64,000 bases of DNA from NCBI RefSeq assembly GCF_010468615.1, contig NZ_WUEH01000009.1, forward strand, positions 62,001 to 126,000, given 5' to 3'. Source of the DNA: Pseudodesulfovibrio sp. JC047 (GTDB taxonomy: Bacteria; Desulfobacterota; Desulfovibrionia; Desulfovibrionales; Desulfovibrionaceae). The notes under the pieces were generated by a model. It did not search any database, was not told the DNA's origin, and saw only the letters and a program-made list of their open reading frames with translations. A program made the position numbers and the translations under genes. How positions within the stretch are numbered: position 1 is the first letter of the stretch; each line of letters starts with the position of its first letter. Shown here one piece after another: positions 18,120-27,013 of this stretch.

Positions 18120-19133
18120 ATGACATGCACGACCGGAAGAACGGATTGGTTGAATTTGGCCTGTGAAGTCCTGGATATCGAAATCCAGGGCTTGTCAGCG
18201 GTCAAGGGACAGTTGGGTGAATCTTTTGTTCAGGCCCTGACGGCTATGGCAGAGTGCTCGGGGCGAGTGGTTATCACCGGAGTCGGCAAGTCCGGTCTGG
18301 TGGGGCGCAAGATTGCGGCCACGTTGTCCAGCACCGGCACCCCCGCTTTTTTCTTGCACCCGGTTGAAGGTGCGCATGGCGATATGGGGATGATCCGCAA
18401 GGAGGATGTGGTGATCGCCATGTCCAATTCGGGCGGAACGGATGAGGTGAATACCATTATCCCGGTGTTGCAATCGCTTGGAGCCACGGTCATTGCCATG
18501 ACATCCAATACAGCGTCCGCCATGGCTCAGCTCTCAGATATTACAATTCAGGTCAGGGTACCGCGTGAAGCGTGTGCTCTTGGTCTGGCTCCGACTGCGT
18601 CTACCACCGCGCAACTGGCGGTGGGTGATGCGTTGGCCGTCTGCCTTATGGAGTGGAAATCCTTTGGCAAGGATGATTTCAAGAAATTTCATCCCGGCGG
18701 CACGTTGGGACAAAGGCTGGCCATTTGTGTGGATCAGCTCATGCATACGGACAATCTGCCTTCGGTTCGAGAACACGTTTCGTTGACCACAGCCCTTGAA
18801 GTGCTCAATGAAGGGGGGCTTGGCTTGGTGACTATCGTGGATGCAGCCCGGATTCTCAAAGGGGTGTTTTCCGATGGTGATGTCCGTCGTTTAGTCTGTG
18901 ACAATGCGCTGGATGGTGATCAGACCATCAGCGAAGTCATGACAACTTCGCCACGGCGTGCGGTTGCCGGAGATAGCTCCGCGCATGTGTTGGATGTTAT
19001 GGAGCGGAATGAAATCACGGTGTTGCCGGTAGTCGGTGATGACGGAACTTTGGCCGGAATGATTCATTTGCATGACTTGCTTGGCAAGGGCGAATTGCGG
19101 TTTTCCAATGGACGAGACAGGGAAGCCGGATAG
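18120..19133 (+). CDS. kdsD: Arabinose-5-phosphate isomerase (KpsF/KdsD family)
   Basis: It interconverts ribulose 5-phosphate and arabinose 5-phosphate, the precursor of KDO in lipopolysaccharide. The 337-residue protein has an SIS sugar-isomerase domain (VVITGVGKSGLVGRKIAATLSSTGTPAFFLHPVEGAHGD is its core, with SNSGGTDE). The conserved EACALGLAPTASTTA and FHPGGTLG motifs follow, and then two CBS domains (DQLMHTDNLP... and ISEVMTTSPRR...). This is the full KdsD layout. GGAG precedes the ATG and the gap from purF is only 15 bases. It supports a Gram-negative envelope with KDO-containing LPS. Confidence 0.95.
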   Translation: MTCTTGRTDWLNLACEVLDIEIQGLSAVKGQLGESFVQALTAMAECSGRVVITGVGKSGLVGRKIAATLSSTGTPAFFLHPVEGAHGDMGMIRKEDVVIAMSNSGGTDEVNTIIPVLQSLGATVIAMTSNTASAMAQLSDITIQVRVPREACALGLAPTASTTAQLAVGDALAVCLMEWKSFGKDDFKKFHPGGTLGQRLAICVDQLMHTDNLPSVREHVSLTTALEVLNEGGLGLVTIVDAARILKGVFSDGDVRRLVCDNALDGDQTISEVMTTSPRRAVAGDSSAHVLDVMERNEITVLPVVGDDGTLAGMIHLHDLLGKGELRFSNGRDREAG

Positions 19134-19144
19134 CCGGTAGGTAG

Positions 19145-19714
19145 GTGACCGTGTCTCAAAATCGGAATGACGATGCTGATGTTTGTCGACGGTGCTCGCT
19201 TCAAGGAGCGACCTGTTGTCAGATAACGGCGGGTCAGGAAGAATTCTGTTTCCCTCTTTCCCCGGTTGAAAAGGAACGCATTCAAGAGCATGTTCCATGG
19301 ACTGGCGGCTTTGCGCTTTCGACCAATTCAACGGCATTTATCGAATTTGCCTGCCGGTTGTTTCCTGGTGAGGAAGACGCTGTGCGCGTGGTTTTTCCTC
19401 ATGGAAAAGAACATGTTCGCCTGGCGGTTGATGCGTCGGGAGTCTGTCGGTTTCTTGGCCCGAAAGGGTGTACGATCCCTCGGGAAGCGCGGCCATACTA
19501 TTGTCGTTTGTTTCCCATTTGGATGGTGGGGCGTGACGTGATATTTTTTGATTCTCCAACCTGTCTGGCCCGACAGGAAGGCAGAACACTTGTCCGAATG
19601 CTCGATCGGCTTGAAATGAGCAGGGCTTCGGTCAAAGATCTGTATGGGCGATTGCGGCTCGTATGGGGACTTCCGCCACAGAAAGGCGCATGTCGGGTCA
19701 CTCAAAAATTTTGA
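19145..19714 (+). CDS. YkgJ-type zinc/iron-chelating CxxCxxxxCC protein
   Basis: The 189-residue protein has the N-terminal CRRCSLQGATCC cluster typical of the YkgJ (CxxCxxCC, PF03692) family. Later cysteines at ACRLF, VCRFLGPKGCTIPREARPYYCRLFP and TCLAR complete the putative metal site. The GxxGC-x-RP-x2-C-x2-FP arrangement is the family signature. Its function is unproven; members are thought to bind Zn or Fe-S. Two GTG codons, at 19145 and 19151, are possible starts; AGGTAG-like sequence lies upstream. It is embedded in the carB-phzF run, 11 bases after kdsD. Confidence 0.85.
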   Translation: MTVSQNRNDDADVCRRCSLQGATCCQITAGQEEFCFPLSPVEKERIQEHVPWTGGFALSTNSTAFIEFACRLFPGEEDAVRVVFPHGKEHVRLAVDASGVCRFLGPKGCTIPREARPYYCRLFPIWMVGRDVIFFDSPTCLARQEGRTLVRMLDRLEMSRASVKDLYGRLRLVWGLPPQKGACRVTQKF

Positions 19715-19725
19715 CGGATAGGTTT

Positions 19726-22077
19726 ATGAAAGTACTGAAGATACTGCTTGTTATATGCCTTGTATGTACGTTGGCCGGAGTGGGTGGTGCTGTCTGGATT
19801 TACAATTGGGCTGCCAAGGATTTGCCCGGGTTCAAAAATATCACGGATTATAATCCGCCGCTGGTAACGACAGTTTACGCCAAGGATAACGAAGTTCTTG
19901 GATATTTTTATAAGGAAAAGCGTTTCTTGGTGACATTGGACCAAATGAGTCCGTGGTTGCCCAAGGCGTTTCTCGCATCAGAAGATGCCAGTTTTTACGA
20001 ACATGACGGCGTGGATATGACTGCCATTGCCCGTGCATTCATTGCGAATCTCAAGGCTGGCCGGACCCGTCAGGGCGGATCCACCATCACACAGCAGATC
20101 ATCAAACGACTGTTGTTGACCTCGGAGCGGAGCTATCAGCGGAAGCTCAAGGAAGCGATTCTCGCTTTCCGGTTGGAGAATTATCTGACCAAGGAAGAGA
20201 TTCTGACCATCTATCTCAATCATATTTTTCTTGGCGCTCATTCCTATGGTGTGGAGGCTGCATCTCGGACATATTTTGCAAAACACGCCAATGAGTTGAC
20301 CATTGCCCAAGCCGCCATGCTGGCCGGATTGCCACAGGCTCCTACCAGATACAATCCCTATCGGAACATGCATTTTGCCCGACAACGTCAGGAATACGTG
20401 CTTGGACAGATGCGGTCACTTGGGTGGATTACCGAGGCGCAGTATCAGGAAGCCATGGATGAGGAAATCGAACTCGAATCCATGCCTGATCCTTCATGGA
20501 AGGTCGGTGCCTACTATCTTGAAGAAGTACGGCGTTGGCTGGTGGCTGAATACGGTGAAGATGCGACCTATAATGGTGGTCTGACCGTGACTACTCCGTG
20601 TGATTTGAAACATCAGCGTGCTGCGGAAAAAGCGGTCAAGCGTGGTTTGCTTGATTCTGCCAAGCGGCGTGGATGGACCGGACCGCTTGAGAATGTTTCG
20701 TCTGCCGATATGGAGGCTGTGCTTGAACAGGGACCGCAGGATACCGAATCCATCATGGACACGACTCGGCTGATGAAGGCCTATGTTACCAAGGTTCAGA
20801 GGGATACGGTGTCGGTCAACTTCGGGGTATTCAAGGGAATTATTCCGATCAAATCCATGTGGTGGGTCCGTGAGCCGGATATCAGAAAATCGCATGAAGA
20901 CGTTCCCAACCCCAAAGACGCTCGCAAAATCCTTGAGAAAGGGGATGTGGTGTGGGTGACCGTTGCCAAGGCTCCCAAGGAGGAAAATGGCATCTGGACA
21001 CTTGATCTCGAACGGGAACCCAAGGTTCAGGGGGCCATGGTTTCCATTACGCCGGATACTGGCGAGGTGGTTGCGTTGGTTGGTGGGTATGACTTTGAGA
21101 AAAGTCAGTTCAACCGAGCCTCACAGGCCAAGCGTCAGCCCGGGTCGGCCTTCAAGCCCATCGTGTATTCGACCGCGCTCGACAATGGCTTCACGCCGTC
21201 CACGCTGGTTTTGGATGCACCGATCGTGTATGCGAACGATGCGGAAGGAAAATTGTGGCGACCGCAGAATTTTGAAGGAACGTTTGATGGGCCTATTTTG
21301 TTACGGACGGCATTGGTCAAGTCAAAGAACCTCTGCACCATCCGTGTGGCGCAAAAGATTGGTATCCGTAAGATTATCGAACGGGCCAAGGCCATGGGAC
21401 TTGATACGGAATTCCCGCACGACTTGTCCGTGTCCCTCGGGTCCGCCAGTGTGTCGTTGATGAACTTGTGCGAGGCATATACCGCTTTTCCCCGAGGCGG
21501 CTCTTATGTGAAGCCGCGCACGGTTTTGTCCGTGAAGTCCGCTTGGGGCGAGGATTTGTATACCTCGGCTCCCGAAGTATCCGACGCCATCAGTCCCCAG
21601 ACCGCGTTTATTTTGTCCACCCTCATGAAACAGGTGGTTTCGAACGGGACCGGGTGGCGCGCCCGAGTCTTGAAACGCCCTGTGGCAGGCAAGACCGGCA
21701 CGTCGAATAATGAGCATGATGCCTGGTATATGGGTTTTTCTCCTTATCTGTTGACCGGCGTCTATGTTGGATTTGACGAATTGACGCCCATGGGCAAGTG
21801 GGAAACCGGTTCTCGTGCTGCCAGTCCCTTGTGGGTCAAGTATCGTCAGGCCGTGGAAAAAGACTATCCGTATGAAGATTTCACCGAACCGCCGGGAATT
21901 GTTATGGTCCGGGTGGATGCCAAGACCGGCAAGCTCGCATCACCTTCATCGGCTAAGGAATTTTTCTTGCCCTTCAAGGTTGGATCGGAGCCGACGGAAA
22001 TGGCCCCTTCCAGATCAGGCGGCGGGAGTGGAGACGGACCTGTTTCTGATGATGATTTGTTCAAGCAGACCTTCTAG
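19726..22077 (+). CDS. mrcA: Penicillin-binding protein 1A (bifunctional transglycosylase/transpeptidase)
   Basis: It polymerises and cross-links peptidoglycan in the periplasm. The 783 residues start with a short cytoplasmic end and a membrane anchor (LKILLVICLVCTLAGV). The GT51 domain follows with catalytic Glu86 in EDASFYEHDGVD, then GGSTITQQ, KEAILAFRLE and GLPQAPTRYNP. An OB-like insert lies between the domains. The transpeptidase has Ser473 in PGSAFKP, SKN around residue 535 and KTGTSN with Lys656. The end is a short Ser/Gly-rich tail. The ATG at 19726 follows GGATAGG; an ATG at 19690 would overlap the previous gene further. The gap from the previous gene is 11 bases. Confidence 0.96.
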   Translation: MKVLKILLVICLVCTLAGVGGAVWIYNWAAKDLPGFKNITDYNPPLVTTVYAKDNEVLGYFYKEKRFLVTLDQMSPWLPKAFLASEDASFYEHDGVDMTAIARAFIANLKAGRTRQGGSTITQQIIKRLLLTSERSYQRKLKEAILAFRLENYLTKEEILTIYLNHIFLGAHSYGVEAASRTYFAKHANELTIAQAAMLAGLPQAPTRYNPYRNMHFARQRQEYVLGQMRSLGWITEAQYQEAMDEEIELESMPDPSWKVGAYYLEEVRRWLVAEYGEDATYNGGLTVTTPCDLKHQRAAEKAVKRGLLDSAKRRGWTGPLENVSSADMEAVLEQGPQDTESIMDTTRLMKAYVTKVQRDTVSVNFGVFKGIIPIKSMWWVREPDIRKSHEDVPNPKDARKILEKGDVVWVTVAKAPKEENGIWTLDLEREPKVQGAMVSITPDTGEVVALVGGYDFEKSQFNRASQAKRQPGSAFKPIVYSTALDNGFTPSTLVLDAPIVYANDAEGKLWRPQNFEGTFDGPILLRTALVKSKNLCTIRVAQKIGIRKIIERAKAMGLDTEFPHDLSVSLGSASVSLMNLCEAYTAFPRGGSYVKPRTVLSVKSAWGEDLYTSAPEVSDAISPQTAFILSTLMKQVVSNGTGWRARVLKRPVAGKTGTSNNEHDAWYMGFSPYLLTGVYVGFDELTPMGKWETGSRAASPLWVKYRQAVEKDYPYEDFTEPPGIVMVRVDAKTGKLASPSSAKEFFLPFKVGSEPTEMAPSRSGGGSGDGPVSDDDLFKQTF

Positions 22078-22090
22078 CAGGGGGTGACCC

Positions 22091-22873
22091 ATGGAACTCG
22101 ATCTGTATCACGTTGACGCATTTGCGGACACGATCTTCAGTGGCAATCCTGCTGCGGTTATTCCGCTGCCCGAGTGGTTGCCTGATGAACTGATGCAGAA
22201 CATTGCTCGGGAAAACAACCTGTCTGAAACCGCGTTTTTTGTGCGTAATGGTGCGTATTTTGATCTGCGATGGTTTACGACAGAGGGTGAAGTGGACCTG
22301 TGCGGTCATGCTACCATGGCGAGTGCGCACGTCCTGTATGAACACCTTGAATATACCGATTCCGTGGTGATTTTTGAAACTCAAAGCGGACGGTTGCTTG
22401 TTGAACGCGAGAACACGTTCTATTCCATGGATTTTCCGGCCTGGCCCGTGCAGGAAATACAGGTGACGGAACGCGTGGCCGCTGCTCTTGGAGCACGGCC
22501 TGAGCGATTGTACATGGGGCATCGCGATATGATGGCCGTGTTCGAGACGGAAATGCAGGTTCGAAATTTGGCCCCGAATTTCCATTTGCTCGCCAAGGTT
22601 GACGGGCTGTGCATCGTGTGTACGGCACCCGGAATCAACCATGATTTCGTGTCTCGATTTTTTACGCCGGATGTGGGACTTCCTGAAGATCCGGTAACCG
22701 GGTCGGCTCATTGCATGTTGGTCCCATATTGGGCGGACCGGCTTGGACGGTCGGTCCTGACTGCCTATCAGGCCTCTGCCCGTGGTGGTGTCCTGTCTTG
22801 CGAGGCTTTGAGCGATCGCGTTAAGCTCTCCGGTCAGGCCGTGACGTTCATGAAAGGTGTCATTGCTTTATAA
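22091..22873 (+). CDS. PhzF-family isomerase/epimerase
   Basis: The 260-residue protein has the duplicated PhzF/DapF-like fold: HVDAFADTIFSGNPAAVIPL at the start, catalytic Glu46 in NNLSETAF, the RWFTTEGEVDLCGHAT box, and DPVTGSAHC near residue 205 before RGG. PhzF in phenazine makers isomerises a dihydrohydroxyanthranilate; most homologues, including those in anaerobes without phenazine genes, have unknown substrates. No phenazine genes are visible here. It is the last gene of the run starting at carB, 13 bases after the PBP1A gene, and ends at a strong terminator. Confidence 0.92.
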   Translation: MELDLYHVDAFADTIFSGNPAAVIPLPEWLPDELMQNIARENNLSETAFFVRNGAYFDLRWFTTEGEVDLCGHATMASAHVLYEHLEYTDSVVIFETQSGRLLVERENTFYSMDFPAWPVQEIQVTERVAAALGARPERLYMGHRDMMAVFETEMQVRNLAPNFHLLAKVDGLCIVCTAPGINHDFVSRFFTPDVGLPEDPVTGSAHCMLVPYWADRLGRSVLTAYQASARGGVLSCEALSDRVKLSGQAVTFMKGVIAL

Positions 22874-22893
22874 CGGAATGAATGTCTGAAATG

Positions 22894-22931
22894 AAAAGCC
22901 TCCGAATCGTGTGATTCGGAGGCTTTTTTTT
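22894..22931. terminator. Bidirectional terminator between phzF-like gene and U32 peptidase
   Basis: A 15-bp perfect stem (AAAAGCCTCCGAATC, loop GTGT, mirrored arm ending CTTTT). T-runs lie on the plus side and A-runs on the other, so it can serve both convergent genes. Confidence 0.92.
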
Positions 22932-22946
22932 GTCATTTTTTGCTGA

Positions 22947-24935
22947 TTACAGCAATTGAAGTTTCCAGTTGAAATCACTGGTCCGTTGCGGGCGGGGCAC
23001 GGCTTTGGGCCATTCTTCCTTGAGCGTGATGAATGTTTTGAATCCGAGTCGTTCCAATTTACGGACTTCTTTGCTCAGATCGAGTTCCCAGCCTGGATAA
23101 ATCCAGTTGTTTTGGCCGTGTTGGCGAACAAAGGAGACTTCATGCATGGGGCTTTTGATGGTCTCATTGAAGATGACCGATTCCGATTGGAATCGGGCAA
23201 TGCCGAAGGGCCAGAGTCCCTTGATGACATAGCCCAGTGACATGGGCGGATGCTGCGACAAGGCTTCAATATCTTCGAACGGCAGTTCAGGACTGATGAT
23301 GGCCGAAGAGAATCCCAAGTCCTTGAGGACGCCGAGGGCGAGCCGGTTGGCGATATTGCAAAATGGTCCCGCGATCAGCGTGGCGTTCTTGCGATCTTCA
23401 AAGTACGCAGCCTGCCAGGGAGCGTTCAGGACAAATTCCCGTGCGCCTTTTTTGACGGCTTCTTTGATGAGAGAGCGATATTTTTTATCCTCATCCGGCC
23501 AGATGACGGGCGGAAGCCACCATTGAGAACGAACAACCGATGCCTGTGGCACCTTGCTGACTGTGAATTTTTCCAGCCAGAAAGCGGTCTTGTTGTATAT
23601 GCGACCACGGGGCGGCTGACGAAAAACATTGATTAATTCGGATTGTGTCCGTTTTTTGTTTCGGGACGCTGCCTTGGGCCATGTCGGTGTGAAATGGGAC
23701 TCCTTGGCTTCAGGAGCCGGGAAGAATTCCAATTCCTTGTCTAGGGCATTGACGAGTTTGGTTAATTCCGGTTCTCGTCGATCAACCAGAAAAACCTTGG
23801 TTCCGGTCGGCAGAGCCGGACCGCGTTGTTGTTTTGAAAACGGAATGTCCATCCGACCGCGTTTGGGGACGCGACGGCGGATGGGAATGGTTCGGTGTCC
23901 GGGCTGATCTTCATAACCGATTCGGATGAGATCGCCGGGATGCAGCGGTTCCCGAGGTTGGAAAAATGGTTTTTTTTGGTCTCGTTTGATTTCTCCGATA
24001 AACCGTCCCGAGCTGGTTTCCTGATTGGGTTGAACCGGCTGGAATGGGCGTTGCGGCAGAAAGATGGAGTGGCTTGTGGGACGGCCAAGGGCTTGATCCA
24101 GCAATTCCTGTGCTGCTTTTTTGAGCTTGGCATCATTGGGGTTGTCCCGAAGCATCTGATACGCCTTGACCGTGTAGAAGACGTAATGCGGTCCTTTTTT
24201 GCGGCCTTCAATTTTCCAGGCAGCCACTTGCGGCATGGACAGCAGTGGTTTGGTCAAGAGGTCCAGTGAAAGGTCGGAGCAGGAGAAGAGGCGTTCAGGA
24301 TCTTTTTTATTTTGAGTGTACAGGCGACGACACGGCTGGACACACCGACCGCGCAATCCTGATTTTCCTCCAAGATAACTTGACCAGTAACATCGTCCCG
24401 AGACACAATGACAGAGCGCGCCATGGACGAAAATTTCCAGGTCCAGATTCTTGGGGCACGATTCGGCCATGAGCTTGACTTCATCCAGATTCAGTTCACG
24501 AGGAAGCACCACGCGTGATGCGCCGAGCTTCTTGGCTGTGGCAAGTCCGGATGGATGGCTGATATTGGCCAGGGTGGAGAGATGCAACTCGCCGCTGAAC
24601 CCGACTTGTTTTGCCAGTTCGAGCATGGCCAGATCCTGCACGATGAGTGCATAGGGCTTGACGGTTCGCTGTAAACGGTCGATAAGCCGCCCTGCGGATT
24701 CCTGATCGCCGGGTTTGACCAGCGTATTCATGGCCACGTAGGTTTTGGTCCCTCTGTCCCTGCCAAGGCTTGCCAGTTGCGCAAGCTCACTGATAGAGAA
24801 GTTCTTGGCCTGCATCCGGGCCGAAAAATGTTTCAGGCCGACGTAAATGGCGTCCGCTCCGGCGGCCACGCCGGCGAGGTAGGAGTGTTTGTCCCCTGCG
24901 GGGGCCATAATTTCAGGTATATGTTTTTTACTCAT
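22947..24935 (-). CDS. Peptidase U32-family protein
   Basis: The 662-residue protein begins with the U32 TIM-barrel signature (IPEIMAPAGDKHSYLAGVAAGADAIYVG) and has the conserved box ELNLDEV, then FVHGALCHCVSGRCYWSSYLGG and GRCVQPCRRLY. These cysteines bind an iron-sulfur cluster in RlhA/TrhP-type members, which hydroxylate cytidine or uridine in rRNA or tRNA. The second half is an extended region of the long U32 class. Despite the family name, RNA modification is a more likely role than proteolysis. Its ATG lies only 11 bases from the pyrK start on the other strand, so each promoter must sit inside the neighbouring gene. Confidence 0.88.
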   Translation of the reverse strand: MSKKHIPEIMAPAGDKHSYLAGVAAGADAIYVGLKHFSARMQAKNFSISELAQLASLGRDRGTKTYVAMNTLVKPGDQESAGRLIDRLQRTVKPYALIVQDLAMLELAKQVGFSGELHLSTLANISHPSGLATAKKLGASRVVLPRELNLDEVKLMAESCPKNLDLEIFVHGALCHCVSGRCYWSSYLGGKSGLRGRCVQPCRRLYTQNKKDPERLFSCSDLSLDLLTKPLLSMPQVAAWKIEGRKKGPHYVFYTVKAYQMLRDNPNDAKLKKAAQELLDQALGRPTSHSIFLPQRPFQPVQPNQETSSGRFIGEIKRDQKKPFFQPREPLHPGDLIRIGYEDQPGHRTIPIRRRVPKRGRMDIPFSKQQRGPALPTGTKVFLVDRREPELTKLVNALDKELEFFPAPEAKESHFTPTWPKAASRNKKRTQSELINVFRQPPRGRIYNKTAFWLEKFTVSKVPQASVVRSQWWLPPVIWPDEDKKYRSLIKEAVKKGAREFVLNAPWQAAYFEDRKNATLIAGPFCNIANRLALGVLKDLGFSSAIISPELPFEDIEALSQHPPMSLGYVIKGLWPFGIARFQSESVIFNETIKSPMHEVSFVRQHGQNNWIYPGWELDLSKEVRKLERLGFKTFITLKEEWPKAVPRPQRTSDFNWKLQLL

Positions 24936-24946
24936 AAGGTGTCTCT

Positions 24947-25732
24947 ATGTCCTTGAGGAATTGCCGCAATGTAAAGGTATTGGAAGTTTCCCCGGTCGGT
25001 CAATCAAAAGCTGCGGGTGAATTCTTCGAGTTGAAGCTTGAATATCCGGATTGGGACGGGTGGAAGCCCGGCCAGTTTGTCATGATCCGTCCGGTTGATT
25101 GGGAGCTGGACCTGATGTGGGGCAGACCGTTTTCCATCTGTTCCGCAGACGGGAAGTCACTCACTTTGTTTATTCAAAATGTGGGGCGCGGCACCAGTCG
25201 CATCGCCCAACTTCAGCCCGGCGATACGGTCGCCATGTGGGGACCGCTCGGCAATTCGTTTGCAATGGAGCCGGAAACGCCGACCCTGCTGCTCGCCGGG
25301 GGAATCGGCATCGCACCTTTTCGCGGTTATGTCGAGTCTCATCCGCATCCGGAAAATTTGCAACTTTTTTTGGCACACCGGCTTCCCTTGGAGTGTTACC
25401 CCTTTGAAACCTTGTCAAAAAAGGTGGAAGGGCAATGTATTATTGAAGAAAAACCGGAAGACCTTCAACGAATTATCGCTGCCATGAAGGATTTGATCCG
25501 CGAGTACGCTGAAAAAGACGGGCTGATTTTATCGTGTGGCCCGACTCCTTTCATGAAAACCGTACAACGTTTTGCCAACGAATTCGGTGCACGCGCTCAG
25601 GTTTCGTTGGAAAATCGCATGGCGTGCGGTGTGGGGGCCTGTCTTGGATGTGTGACAAAAGACGGTGACGGCCATCATGTGCAGGTCTGTAGCAAAGGGC
25701 CTGTCTTTTGGACTGATAAAGTGGAACTCTAG
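24947..25732 (+). CDS. pyrK: Dihydroorotate dehydrogenase electron-transfer subunit
   Basis: PyrK passes electrons from dihydroorotate oxidation through FAD and a [2Fe-2S] cluster to NAD, pairing with class-1B PyrD. The 261 residues show the FAD domain (WKPGQFVMIRPVD, R-P-F-S-I-C), the NAD domain (LLAGGIGIAPFRGYV, LSCGPTPFMK) and the C-terminal cluster site MACGVGACLGCVTK with a last Cys in VQVCSKGPVF. Twelve bases separate it from pyrD, so the two subunits are translated together. Confidence 0.95.
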   Translation: MSLRNCRNVKVLEVSPVGQSKAAGEFFELKLEYPDWDGWKPGQFVMIRPVDWELDLMWGRPFSICSADGKSLTLFIQNVGRGTSRIAQLQPGDTVAMWGPLGNSFAMEPETPTLLLAGGIGIAPFRGYVESHPHPENLQLFLAHRLPLECYPFETLSKKVEGQCIIEEKPEDLQRIIAAMKDLIREYAEKDGLILSCGPTPFMKTVQRFANEFGARAQVSLENRMACGVGACLGCVTKDGDGHHVQVCSKGPVFWTDKVEL

Positions 25733-25744
25733 GGAGTTTGTTTT

Positions 25745-26662
25745 ATGGATATGCATGTTTCTTTCGGCGGACTTGACTTGAAAAATCCGGTCATGACCGC
25801 CTCCGGAACCTTCGGTTTTGGGCTGGAATTCGCTCCCTACGGCAATCTGGAGCAGCTTGGTGGGTTCGTGGCCAAGGGCGTGTCTCTCAAGCCGCGTGAG
25901 GGCAATCCCATGCCGCGTATCGCGGAGACACCGTGCGGGATGCTCAATGCAATCGGCATCCAGAATCCCGGGGTCGAGGCGTTTGTCACCAAGGCCCTGC
26001 CAGCTTTGGCCGGAAAAGACGTGGCTGTTGTGGCCAACCTTTATGCCTGTGATGCCGAAGAGTTCGGCGAATTGGCGGGCGTCCTGGCCGGAGAAGATGG
26101 TGTGGCGGCGTTGGAAGTCAATGTTTCCTGCCCCAACGTCAAGGAGGGCGGTATCGCTTTTGGTCAGGATCCGGCTCAGATCGGCAAAGTGACCGAGGCG
26201 GTGAAGAAAAAGGCGGGTGGCAAGCATGTGATGGTCAAGCTGTCGCCTAATGTGACTGATATTACGGTCTGCGCCCGGGCTGCGGCTGAAGGTGGCGCGG
26301 ATTCTGTGTCTCTCATCAACACCTTGTCCGGCATGGCTGTGGATATCAGAAATCGGCGGCCTCGAATTGCCAATGTCATTGCAGGGCTGTCCGGTCCGGC
26401 AATCAAGCCGGTGGCTTTGCGGTGCGTCCATCAAGTGGTGCAGGCCGTGGATATCCCTGTGGTAGGAATCGGGGGCATTGCTTCCGCCGAGGATGCGCTT
26501 GAATTCATTCTGGTTGGAGCCCATGCCGTGCAGGTTGGCACTGCGAATTTTCTGCGTCCTGATTTGGCTTTTTCGCTGGCAGACGAGATGGCAATGATGC
26601 TCAAAGAGCTGGGGGCGGAAAGTCTGGAATCCTTTAGAGGAAGCCTTCAATGTATTTTTTAA
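25745..26662 (+). CDS. pyrD: Dihydroorotate dehydrogenase, class 1B catalytic subunit
   Basis: It oxidises dihydroorotate to orotate in pyrimidine synthesis. The 305-residue TIM barrel has [25 protein letters not shown], the active-site Cys in [13 protein letters not shown] (class 1 uses Cys rather than Ser), [11 protein letters not shown] and [20 protein letters not shown]. The adjacent PyrK places it in class 1B, using NAD instead of quinone or fumarate. The start was taken at the ATG after GGAG (11 bases upstream). Confidence 0.96.
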   Translation: MDMHVSFGGLDLKNPVMTASGTFGFGLEFAPYGNLEQLGGFVAKGVSLKPREGNPMPRIAETPCGMLNAIGIQNPGVEAFVTKALPALAGKDVAVVANLYACDAEEFGELAGVLAGEDGVAALEVNVSCPNVKEGGIAFGQDPAQIGKVTEAVKKKAGGKHVMVKLSPNVTDITVCARAAAEGGADSVSLINTLSGMAVDIRNRRPRIANVIAGLSGPAIKPVALRCVHQVVQAVDIPVVGIGGIASAEDALEFILVGAHAVQVGTANFLRPDLAFSLADEMAMMLKELGAESLESFRGSLQCIF

Positions 26663-26681
26663 AGAAAAAGCATTTTTTTAC

Positions 26682-26710
26682 TTGCCAAGGTCCATCATAT
26701 TGGATAGTTA
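26682..26710 (+). promoter_or_regulatory. Promoter of tRNA-Ser
   Basis: TTGCCA (26682-26687) and TAGTTA (26705-26710) are separated by 17 bases; the tRNA starts 14 bases further on. Confidence 0.7.
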
Positions 26711-26724
26711 CTTCCTCTCAGCGC

Positions 26725-26816
26725 GGAGAGGTGTCCGAGTCCGGCTTAAGGAGCACGCCTGGAAAGCGTGTAACGGGGTAACTCGTTCGGAGGTTCGAAT
26801 CCTCTCCTCTCCGCCA
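26725..26816 (+). tRNA. tRNA-Ser (GGA)
   Basis: Acceptor stem GGAGAGG/CCTCTCC, anticodon loop CTGGAAA (anticodon GGA), a long variable arm typical of serine tRNAs, T-loop TTCGAAT and an encoded CCA. Confidence 0.97.
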
Positions 26817-26826
26817 CGCAAGCAGC

Positions 26827-26862
26827 AAGCCCCATCGATATATCGATGGGGCTTTTTGTTTT
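26827..26862 (+). terminator. Intrinsic terminator after tRNA-Ser
   Basis: A perfect 28-base palindrome (arm AAGCCCCATCGATA) followed by TTTTTGTTTT. Confidence 0.92.
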
Positions 26863-27013
26863 GACGCGTATGGCCTGATGACGTAACTTCAGTATACAGT
26901 TCACAAAAGTATTTGTGCCGAGGGACAGAATATAATCGTCTGAAATGTGGGGCTGTCATAGAGTGCTGTTTGATCTATACTGACGGGAGTGGATTCCGGC
27001 GAGCTGGAATAGT

